A program made the position numbers and the translations under genes. 8,974 nucleotides of DNA, taken from positions 1-8,974 of the forward strand of contig JAUYDQ010000087.1 of NCBI GenBank assembly GCA_030691725.1, given 5' to 3'. This document shows positions 1-5,262 of the stretch, piece after piece; positions within the stretch are counted from its first letter, which is position 1, and every line of letters begins with the position of its first letter. Origin of the DNA: Candidatus Omnitrophota bacterium. Lineage in GTDB: Bacteria; Omnitrophota; Gorgyraeia; Gygaellales; Profunditerraquicolaceae. The notes beneath the pieces are model-generated. The model saw only the letters and a program-made list of their open reading frames with translations, did not search any database and was not told the DNA's origin.

Positions 1-656
1 AGGCTGGCGAAATACCCTGCTCCAAAACCATTATCAATGTTTACCACTGCTACACCCGCAGAACAACAGTTGAGCATCGTCAATAACGCTGACAAACCGC
101 CAAAATTAGCTCCGTAACCGCAGCTTGTAGGCACAGCAATAATCGGACAGCTAACCAGGCCGCTAACAATACTGGCTAATGCGCCTTCCATACCTGCGAC
201 TACAATAATTACCTTTGCTTTTTTTATCATATCCATATTATGCATAAGCCGATGCAAACCGGCAACGCCTACATCATAAAGCTTAATCACACGGTTACCC
301 ATTAACTCTAAAGTTACTACTGCCTCTTCAGCCACCGGTATATCTGAGGTGCCAGCAGAAATAACTGCTACTAAACCTTTCTTCTGGGCTTCACTTTTTT
401 TTACGAGATATCCTATTTTAGCTAAAGTATTATATTTTAATTTGGGAAACGACTTTTTAAGATAACTAAAATTATCTTTCTCTAATCTTGTAAGTAATAA
501 GTCCTGTTTATTTTTGATTAACTCCTGGGCGATTTTTTTAAGTTGGACCTTGCTTTTTCCCGGGCAATATATTACTTCTGAATAACCACGGCGTAATTTT
601 CTGTCTATATCAATGTTAGCAAACCCCAGATTACAAAAATCTTCTTTATACTCCAT
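1..656 (-). CDS. larB: LarB, pyridinium-3,5-biscarboxylic acid mononucleotide synthase (3' end cut by window)
   Basis: LarB starts synthesis of the nickel-pincer nucleotide cofactor of lactate racemase and related enzymes: it carboxylates nicotinic acid adenine dinucleotide and hydrolyses it to the biscarboxylated mononucleotide. Visible from the ATG at 656 are 218 residues with LGFANIDIDRKLR (10-22), EVIYCPGKS (27-35), the AIR-carboxylase-like core ISAGTSDIPVAEEA (99-112), DVGVAGLHRL (128-137), VVAGMEGALAS (152-162), VPTSCGYGA (175-183), and MLNCC..VVNIDNGFGAGY (194-215). Cys198 lies where the family's catalytic cysteine is expected. Only a few C-terminal residues appear to be missing. Oddities: the protein starts almost directly at the LGFA motif, about 20 residues later than usual. 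An in-frame TAA about 15 bases upstream blocks extension, and no Shine-Dalgarno sequence is visible. It follows the small HTH gene across a gap holding a palindromic element. Family assignment is firm; the start is less sure. Confidence 0.92.
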   Translation of the reverse strand, partial: MEYKEDFCNLGFANIDIDRKLRRGYSEVIYCPGKSKVQLKKIAQELIKNKQDLLLTRLEKDNFSYLKKSFPKLKYNTLAKIGYLVKKSEAQKKGLVAVISAGTSDIPVAEEAVVTLELMGNRVIKLYDVGVAGLHRLMHNMDMIKKAKVIIVVAGMEGALASIVSGLVSCPIIAVPTSCGYGANFGGLSALLTMLNCCSAGVAVVNIDNGFGAGYFAS

Positions 657-670
657 ATATTTATAAAGGT

Positions 671-750
671 TTTATGGTATAGGAAAGTATAAAACACTTT
701 CTCAAACCATCAGAAAATCACTTAAAAGTTATCGCGAAGCGATTTTCTTG
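671..750 (+). repeat. Palindromic element, intergenic copy A (two hairpins)
   Basis: This stretch of about 80 bp aligns over its whole length with the reverse complement of 2753-2833 inside tsaD. The first 29 bases differ at 3 positions, and the last 24-26 bases (AGTTATCGC through CGATTTTCTTG) differ only by two single-base indels. Hairpin 1 spans 674-710, with ATGGT/ACCAT ends and a GAAAGT/ACTTTC inner stem. Hairpin 2 is ATCGC-GAA-GCGAT at 731-743, and the flanking GAAAATC and GATTTTC can pair instead. It fills most of the 115-base gap between the small HTH gene and larB. No transposase is present, so it is either a non-autonomous palindromic element or a relic. It lacks a T-run directly after a stem, so I do not call it a terminator. 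Confidence 0.8.
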
Positions 751-771
751 TACGGGTAACTGCAGAACGGA

Positions 772-1080
772 TTAATACTTCTGGAATATTATAACCAGAA
801 TCAGCAATATAATTAGGATAGATAATATATAGAAATCATTAAAATAGAAGAAATCGCTGATTCTATCTTTCAATGTATACTTCTGGAAAACAATAGTTTT
901 TTTTGAAGCTGGTTTAAATAACTTCCTGAATTCTGTTATCTGTTCCTGTTTAAATCTTATGTATACTCCGCCAACCTTATAAGCATCTAACTGCTTGCTC
1001 TCCACCAAATCCATTACCTCTTTTTCAGAGATACCCAAGATTAAAGAAACATCCCTTACAGTTAGAAGTCTTTCTGCCAT
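772..1080 (-). CDS. Small helix-turn-helix protein with C-terminal membrane anchor
   Basis: The protein has 102 residues. Residues 5-52 (LLTVRDVSLILGISEKEVM..., then YIRFKQEQITEF) match the MerR/excisionase-like winged helix (HTH_17 type): helix, turn at LGIS, recognition helix EVMDLVES, then a short hairpin around YKVGGVYIRF. After a basic linker (FKPASKK), residues 82-99 form one hydrophobic helix (ILSILIILLILVII), ending FQKY. It therefore looks like a tail-anchored protein with its HTH in the cytoplasm. The start is ATG with a weak AGGT ten bases upstream that overlaps the stop of the bactofilin gene; the gap between the genes is 10 bases. The upstream neighbour also ends in an HTH of the same type, so the two products may act together. 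The function is unknown: membrane-bound regulator, nucleoid tether, or a non-DNA-binding adaptor. Confidence 0.85.
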   Translation of the reverse strand: MAERLLTVRDVSLILGISEKEVMDLVESKQLDAYKVGGVYIRFKQEQITEFRKLFKPASKKTIVFQKYTLKDRISDFFYFNDFYILSILIILLILVIIFQKY

Positions 1081-1090
1081 AAAGTTTTAC

Positions 1091-1594
1091 CTATTTCCCC
1101 ACCTTACCCGAAGCAACCCACGAATCAATAGTCTTTCTCTCAAACTTCCAATTATTTCCTTCTTTCAAACCCGGAATTTTACCAGAGTTTGCCCATTCCA
1201 AAATAGAATTTAAGTCTACCCCTAAATAATGCACCAATTCTTCAGCACTCATAAAATCATGGAGCATAGAACACCTGCCTTCTAATATTGCGCCTTCCGC
1301 AACATTTAATCTGGCAGGATAAATATCGCCTTCGACAACTGCCGCAGGTAAAAGAGTCAAACTCTCCTTAGCTATTATTTTTCCTTTAACTCTGCCGTCA
1401 ATAATAATATTATCACCCGTAATATCAGCAGAAACCACAGCTGTTGATGCGATTGTTAAGCTACCCCTCGTCTCCAAATTTCCCTCAAATCTACCGTTGA
1501 TGCGCATATTCAGCGGGTCCTTAAAAGTCAGATTCCCTTGCATCGCCACATCTACGTCGAGAATTTTTTCTTCTAATTTCTTTTTAAACGCCAT
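1091..1594 (-). CDS. Bactofilin (polymer-forming cytoskeletal protein) with C-terminal helix-turn-helix domain
   Basis: The protein has 167 residues. Residues 13-108 are a bactofilin beta-helix: repeated short strands such as MQGNLTF, MRINGRFEGNLETRGSLTI, VVSADITGDNIIIDGRVKGKIIAKESLTLLPAAVVEGDI, and LNVAEGAILEGRCSM. Bactofilins self-assemble without nucleotide into membrane-associated filaments that scaffold envelope enzymes and chromosome-segregation factors. After residue 112 comes an extra domain of about 50 residues, MSAEELVHYLGVD.NSILEWANSGKIPG...WKFERKTIDSWVASG, which has the pattern of a MerR/excisionase-like helix-turn-helix. Most bactofilins instead end in a short disordered tail. 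I chose the ATG at 1594 because AGGAGG lies 6 bases upstream and the product begins with a typical basic bactofilin head (MAFKKKLEEK). An upstream ATG at 1627, overlapping the mgtC-like stop as TGATG, would add 11 residues but is less likely. The next gene carries a second HTH. Confidence 0.9.
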   Translation of the reverse strand: MAFKKKLEEKILDVDVAMQGNLTFKDPLNMRINGRFEGNLETRGSLTIASTAVVSADITGDNIIIDGRVKGKIIAKESLTLLPAAVVEGDIYPARLNVAEGAILEGRCSMLHDFMSAEELVHYLGVDLNSILEWANSGKIPGLKEGNNWKFERKTIDSWVASGKVGK

Positions 1595-1600
1595 TGCATA

Positions 1601-1606
1601 CCTCCT
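1601..1606 (-). promoter_or_regulatory. Shine-Dalgarno of the bactofilin gene
   Basis: AGGAGG on the minus strand lies 6 bases before the ATG at 1594. It decides the start in favour of that ATG over the GTG/ATG pair at 1630/1627. Confidence 0.8.
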
Positions 1607-1626
1607 TTCGCCGCCTTTGAACCTCA

Positions 1627-2073
1627 TCACTTTTCTTGCTCTTCCCTGCCAAACATCATCCTCTCTACATACCTTAAAAAGAAAAGAGTTATCAAAGCTA
1701 AGATAGTAGTAAAAAGCGCTGCTTTATAAAAACCGCATCCGGTCGCCAGGCCAATACCCGCAACCACCCAGAGGCTAGCAGCAGTAGTCAAGCCTTTTAT
1801 TCCTTCTCTATCGCGGATGATTGCCCCTGCCCCTAAAAATCCGATACCTGTGATTACACCTGCGGCAATACGCGCAGGATCTAAAGGAACTTCATTTTTA
1901 TATATATCAAAAATGTATAGTGATGTCAACATGATAAGGCAGGAACCCAGGCCTACTAAAATATGGGTACGTAGCCCCGCTGTACGGCGGTGTATCTGGC
2001 GCTCTAACCCAATAAACCCACTTAAGACTAGCGCCAAAAGCAAACGTATAAAAATCTCTAAATCATTAAGCAT
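1627..2073 (-). CDS. MgtC/SapB family membrane protein
   Basis: This is a 148-residue integral membrane protein with the MgtC signature. GLERQIHRRTAGLRTHILVGLGS (22-44) is followed by DPARIAAGVITGIGFLGAGAIIRDREGIKGLTTAASLWVVAGIGLATGCGFY (65-116). Hydrophobic helices lie at about 5-23, 36-55, 68-86, 97-113, and 117-134. It corresponds to the membrane half of the family and lacks the cytosolic C-terminal domain of Salmonella MgtC, like the short YhiD/SapB members. MgtC of pathogens modulates the F1Fo ATPase and phosphate or magnesium homeostasis. Whether that applies here is unknown, so I give no symbol. The ATG at 2073 has GGAGGG 7 bases upstream. A short palindrome fills the 34-base gap after tsaD. 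Confidence 0.88.
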   Translation of the reverse strand: MLNDLEIFIRLLLALVLSGFIGLERQIHRRTAGLRTHILVGLGSCLIMLTSLYIFDIYKNEVPLDPARIAAGVITGIGFLGAGAIIRDREGIKGLTTAASLWVVAGIGLATGCGFYKAALFTTILALITLFFLRYVERMMFGREEQEK

Positions 2074-2085
2074 CTGATAGCCCTC

Positions 2086-2105
2086 CCTGCCTGCCGGTAG
2101 GCAGG
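2086..2105. repeat. 20-bp palindrome, intergenic copy
   Basis: CCTGCCT and AGGCAGG arms (7 bp, perfect) flank a GCCGGT centre between tsaD and the mgtC-like gene. The 12-base half CCTGCCTGCCGG is identical to the copy inside tsaD at 2414-2434. The palindrome abuts, and shares one base with, the GGAGGG Shine-Dalgarno of the mgtC-like gene (2081-2086), so a folded stem could hinder its translation. There is no T-run, so it is not a standard terminator. Confidence 0.75.
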
Positions 2106-2107
2106 CT

Positions 2108-3193
2108 TTAATTCAGATCTATATTCAAATCCAAGCCTGATTTATAACCTTTTTTAAATAGTTGGTATCCCAGGCCCGCCACCATCGCAGCGTTATCCAT
2201 GCAAAGTTTTGGGTGCGGAAAATAGATATTTAGGCCCTTTTTTTCCGCTTCGCTATATAATCTTTCTCTTAATCTGGTGTTTGCTGCCACGCCGCCGCCT
2301 ATAACGAGCCGGTTTGTTTTTTTAAACTTACAGGCTAATAAAGATTTTTTAATTAATGTATCTATAACTGTTTCCTGAAATGAAGCAGCAACATCACGAA
2401 CGAGTTGACTGTGCCTGCCTGCCGGCAAGGCAGGGGCTATCGAATGCTTTTTTACATAATATAACACTGCAGTCTTTATACCGCTGAAACTAAAATCCAG
2501 CAGCTCTTTGGTATTAGAACAACTGAATTTCAAGTTCTTGGAATTTCCGCGTCTTGCCAAACGTTCAATTAATGGCCCACCGGGATAACCCAATCCTAAA
2601 ATTTTAGCCACCTTGTCAAATGCTTCGCCGCAGGCATCATCACAAGTTGCACCTAAAATATCTATCTTATCAAAATCTTTTACATAAAATAAAGTTGTAT
2701 GCCCTCCGGAAACGATTAAGGCTACAAAGGGAAACGCAAGATGCTCAGCATTCAAGAAAATCGCCTTCGGCGATAACTCTAAGGTGCGATTTTCAGTGGT
2801 TAGGAAAGTATTTTTTACTTTCCTACACCATAAGAAATTTGCATAAATGTGGCTGTAGAGATGGTTTAGGCCTAATAAAGGAACTCCCAAACCAAGGCTA
2901 ATGGACTTAGCAAAGGATATGCCTACCAATAAAGAACCGGCAAGTCCTGGGCCGCAAGTCACGCTCACCAGATTTATATTTTTTAATTTAATCTTTGCTT
3001 CTTTTACGGCGCAATCCACAACCTTAGTAATACTCTCTAGCTGCATCCGGGAAGCTATCTCAGGCACAACTCCGCCGTATTTTTTATGTTCCTTAAGGCT
3101 TGAGCTGACTACATTAGAAAGAATACGCCTGCCATCCTTTACTATTGAAGCAGCAGTTTCATCACAGGAAGTCTCAATCCCTAATACATACAT
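2108..3193 (-). CDS. tsaD: TsaD, tRNA N6-threonylcarbamoyladenosine transferase (with two in-frame repeat insertions)
   Basis: TsaD transfers threonylcarbamoyl from its adenylate to A37 of ANN-decoding tRNAs, working with TsaB and TsaE in the cytoplasm. Clear family motifs: GIETSCDETAASIV (5-18), VPEIASR (43-49), GPGLAGSLLVG (81-91), metal-binding HLYSH (His111, His115), VSGGHTTL (161-168), GEAFDKVAKILGLGYPGGP (189-207), FSFSGIKTAV (234-243), GGGVAANTRLR (299-309), and CMDNAAMVA with metal ligand Asp333. Length is 361, against roughly 325-345 usually. The excess has two places. About 27 residues lie between YANFL and FPFVALIVSGG (about 122-153), matching palindromic element B. About 7 residues (PALPAGR, 254-260) lie before DVAASFQ, matching the 21-bp palindrome. 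The frame stays open and all catalytic motifs survive, so it is probably functional. The ATG overlaps the previous stop by one base (TAATG). Confidence 0.95.
   Translation of the reverse strand: MYVLGIETSCDETAASIVKDGRRILSNVVSSSLKEHKKYGGVVPEIASRMQLESITKVVDCAVKEAKIKLKNINLVSVTCGPGLAGSLLVGISFAKSISLGLGVPLLGLNHLYSHIYANFLWCRKVKNTFLTTENRTLELSPKAIFLNAEHLAFPFVALIVSGGHTTLFYVKDFDKIDILGATCDDACGEAFDKVAKILGLGYPGGPLIERLARRGNSKNLKFSCSNTKELLDFSFSGIKTAVLYYVKKHSIAPALPAGRHSQLVRDVAASFQETVIDTLIKKSLLACKFKKTNRLVIGGGVAANTRLRERLYSEAEKKGLNIYFPHPKLCMDNAAMVAGLGYQLFKKGYKSGLDLNIDLN
2414..2434. repeat. 21-bp palindrome in frame inside tsaD
   Basis: CCTGCC/GGCAGG outer arms surround TGCCGGCA, with one unpaired A on the plus strand. 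The half CCTGCCTGCCGG is identical to the intergenic copy at 2086-2105. Read on the minus strand it encodes Pro-Ala-Leu-Pro-Ala-Gly-Arg. Its 21 bases equal the roughly 7 extra residues that TsaD has at this point. Confidence 0.75.
2753..2833 (-). repeat. Palindromic element copy B, in frame inside tsaD
   Basis: On the minus strand this aligns end to end with copy A (671-750). Hairpin 1 lies at 2797-2830: a 14-bp stem with one mismatch around GGAAAGTA/TACTTTCC. Hairpin 2 is ATCGCC-GAA-GGCGAT at 2759-2773. It is read through as Leu-Trp-Cys-Arg-Lys-Val-Lys-Asn... to ...Lys-Ala-Ile-Phe-Leu, with no stop. Copy A read in the same frame hits TAA after GTA. The element length matches the extra segment of TsaD next to the HLYSH metal motif. 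Confidence 0.8.
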
Positions 3194-3978
3194 TATTTTA
3201 CTAGCTCCGAAACAAAGACGAGTTTATACCCTTCTTTTTCCAACTCGGGCATTGTGTCTCTCAGGACTTCTAAAGTAATCTTTCGATCATGGCCTATTCC
3301 TACGGCGTGGCCATAAATCTGGGCTTTTCTCTTTAATTTATAAATTTGGTCTTTTATATATCCGGGTTCTTCTTTATTATCTAAAAAAATATCTCTTTTT
3401 ATAAAACCTACCTGCAATTTAGCCGCCAAACCAGAACAAATTGTTTTAGGAGATACTAGGCTATCCAGAAAAAATAGGTTCCTTTTTTTTAACTCATTAA
3501 ATACAATACTCATTGTCCTTAAATCCTCTGTGGCTTTTGAACCCATGTGATTGGAGACGCCTATGGCATAATGAATATCGGCTAAATCTTGCGTAATGAT
3601 ATTTATTATAGCCTGTTCGCCCATGGAGGTCATAATAGTATTTTTCTCTAATCTGAATTTTTCATACGGCTCCATAGGTAAATGCAGGATGATTTGAACT
3701 CCCCGCCTATGAAGTTCTGCGGCAGTTGCCTTTGAATAATCGAGCCTGGGCAACACAGAAGCAGTAAAGGGGTATTTTATCTGGTCTAAAATATATAAAT
3801 TGTCCAGATTATAACCCCAGTCGTCAATGACAATGGCTATCTTGCCTTTTGGAACTACCGGTATTTTAATTATTTTCTTGGGCCGGCTAACCCATAGATG
3901 AATTAGTAATATAGTTTCTATAATTACTGCGAGTGATAAAATTAAAGTTAAGATTTGATACAATCCGAATTTTTTCAC
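3193..3978 (-). CDS. Divergent polysaccharide deacetylase, YibQ family
   Basis: The protein has 261 residues: an N-terminal membrane helix at about 8-30 (QILTLILSLAVIIETILLIHLW), a short linker, then a NodB-like divergent polysaccharide deacetylase domain (COG2861/DUF610). Motifs: IAIVIDDWGY (47-56, Asp52/Asp53), ASVLPRLDYS (73-82), GVQIILHLPMEPYE (93-106), IGVSNHMGSKAT (139-150), LFFLDSLVSPKT (168-179), KRDIFLDN (194-201), VGIGHDRKITLEVL (226-239), and KLVFVSELV at the end. It probably faces the periplasm and acts on peptidoglycan or another envelope glycan; its substrate is unproven. In many bacteria this family sits beside a Ctp protease and EnvC-type genes, and here it directly follows ctp. 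The start is GTG, immediately after the ctp TAA with no gap and only a weak ribosome site, so coupling is likely. It ends with a one-base overlap with tsaD. Confidence 0.88.
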   Translation of the reverse strand: MKKFGLYQILTLILSLAVIIETILLIHLWVSRPKKIIKIPVVPKGKIAIVIDDWGYNLDNLYILDQIKYPFTASVLPRLDYSKATAAELHRRGVQIILHLPMEPYEKFRLEKNTIMTSMGEQAIINIITQDLADIHYAIGVSNHMGSKATEDLRTMSIVFNELKKRNLFFLDSLVSPKTICSGLAAKLQVGFIKRDIFLDNKEEPGYIKDQIYKLKRKAQIYGHAVGIGHDRKITLEVLRDTMPELEKEGYKLVFVSELVK

Positions 3979-5262
3979 TTACTTTTTAATCTCTTTATAA
4001 ATCTTAATCGCTTTTAAGACATCCACTGCCCGCATAAGCTGATTATCAGCGCTGTATTCTTTTGCCTCTTCTTCTTTTTTCTCGGGTTTTTCTTTCTTTT
4101 CAATTTCTTTAAATATTTCCTCTGGTTTTTGCGTCTTTGGCTCAGGCTCGAGGGCCGCCGCAAGTTCTATTCTGCCTTCCTCTACAACAATATCCGGTAT
4201 TATCCCTTTACCGTGAATCTGTTTACCCGAAGGAGTAAAATATTTACTCGAGGTAAGCCTCAATGCCGAGCCATCACTTAATGGTATAACCGTTTGCACC
4301 GAACCTTTACCAAATGACTTTGTGCCTAATATTATGGCGCGTTTATGGTCATGGAGGGCTCCTGCCATAATTTCGCTTCCTGAGGCAGAACCTTCGTTTA
4401 TTAATACAACCATAGGCAAATCAATAATGGGGTGGGCGGCATGAGAAATAAATTCCATATTTTGAGTAGTGCGCCGGCCTTTTGTCGAGACGATGAGCTT
4501 ATCTTTATCAATAAACTTTTCTGTGACTTTTACTGCGGCATCGAGCAATCCACCGGGATTATTACGCAAATCCAGTATGAGTGCATTAATGCCTTGTTTT
4601 GTTAAATTCTCTAACGCCGTATCCATATCTTTGGCTGTGTTTTCCCTGAATTCAACCAGACGTATATAACCAATGCCGTCTTCCAAAATTCTGGCTTCTT
4701 TTATATTCTTTATTTTAATGATATCGCGTACTATCTTGAATTCTAAAATCTTTTTTTCTGATTCCCTTAAAATAGTAATATTTACTGCCTCCCCCGGCTT
4801 ACCCCTCAGTCTCTTTACCGCATCTGTAATCGTCATATCGCGGGTTAATTCATTGTTAATCTTTACAATCCTATCATTGGTTTTTAAGCCTGCTTTCCAG
4901 GCAGGCGTATCTTCTATGGGCGTCACTATCGTCAACAAACCATCCTTTACGGTAATCTCAATCCCTAAACCGCCGAATTTTCCTTCTGTGTCTACCTTTA
5001 ATTCGTTATAGGCATCCGGGTCAAGAAATTGGCTATGGGGATCTAGCGAAGATAACATGCCCTTCAACGCTCCATAAATTAAATTTTTAGGTTCAACATC
5101 ATCAACATATTCTGTCTGTATAATTGCCAACGTATCCGAGAAGAGTTCCACCTGCCGGTATAAGTCGTCTTTTTTCTTTTTTTCTGTGGCTGAGGAAACC
5201 AAAGAATAAATCCCAAAAACTATCAATACTAAAATTAAGACTACAGTAACTCTTCTACGCAT
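3979..5262 (-). CDS. ctp: C-terminal processing peptidase, S41 family
   Basis: This serine protease has 427 residues. A membrane or signal helix at 5-22 (VTVVLILVLIVFGIYSLV) sends it to the periplasmic side. Then come an N-terminal helical region with YGALKGMLSSLDPHSQFL (63-80), a PDZ domain at about 92-175 (FGGLGIEI, PAWKAGLKTNDRIVKIN), and the S41 core. Catalytic Ser294 lies in NEGSASGSEI and Lys319 in SFGKGSVQT; their spacing of 25 is as in characterised members. The S41 core also holds LILDLRNNPGGLL (228-240) and the closing YFTPSGKQIHGKGIIPDIVV (341-360). The tail 372-405 is rich in Lys, Glu and Pro. Members trim C-termini of envelope proteins, including peptidoglycan hydrolases. The start overlaps the end of gatB by 8 bases, with AGGAGG 7 bases upstream. 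The adjacent deacetylase points to an envelope-remodelling role. Confidence 0.94.
   Translation of the reverse strand: MRRRVTVVLILVLIVFGIYSLVSSATEKKKKDDLYRQVELFSDTLAIIQTEYVDDVEPKNLIYGALKGMLSSLDPHSQFLDPDAYNELKVDTEGKFGGLGIEITVKDGLLTIVTPIEDTPAWKAGLKTNDRIVKINNELTRDMTITDAVKRLRGKPGEAVNITILRESEKKILEFKIVRDIIKIKNIKEARILEDGIGYIRLVEFRENTAKDMDTALENLTKQGINALILDLRNNPGGLLDAAVKVTEKFIDKDKLIVSTKGRRTTQNMEFISHAAHPIIDLPMVVLINEGSASGSEIMAGALHDHKRAIILGTKSFGKGSVQTVIPLSDGSALRLTSSKYFTPSGKQIHGKGIIPDIVVEEGRIELAAALEPEPKTQKPEEIFKEIEKKEKPEKKEEEAKEYSADNQLMRAVDVLKAIKIYKEIKK

Noticed and set aside
671..750. Palindromic element as a transcription terminator for the small HTH gene
   Set aside because: On the minus strand neither hairpin is followed directly by a run of T, and larB follows closely on the same strand.
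1595..1627. Upstream ATG (1627) of the bactofilin gene, coupled as TGATG to the mgtC-like stop
   Set aside because: A perfect AGGAGG lies 6 bases before the ATG at 1594, and the product from that start has the normal bactofilin head.
2108..3193. tsaD as a pseudogene because of extra, odd-looking segments
   Set aside because: The frame is open throughout, all family motifs and metal ligands are present, and both extra segments are explained by in-frame repeats.
4886..4906. CCTGC...GCAGG inverted repeat in ctp as another copy of the palindrome family
   Set aside because: It encodes the conserved PDZ motif PAWKAGL, so it is ordinary coding sequence, and the match to the palindrome is partial.
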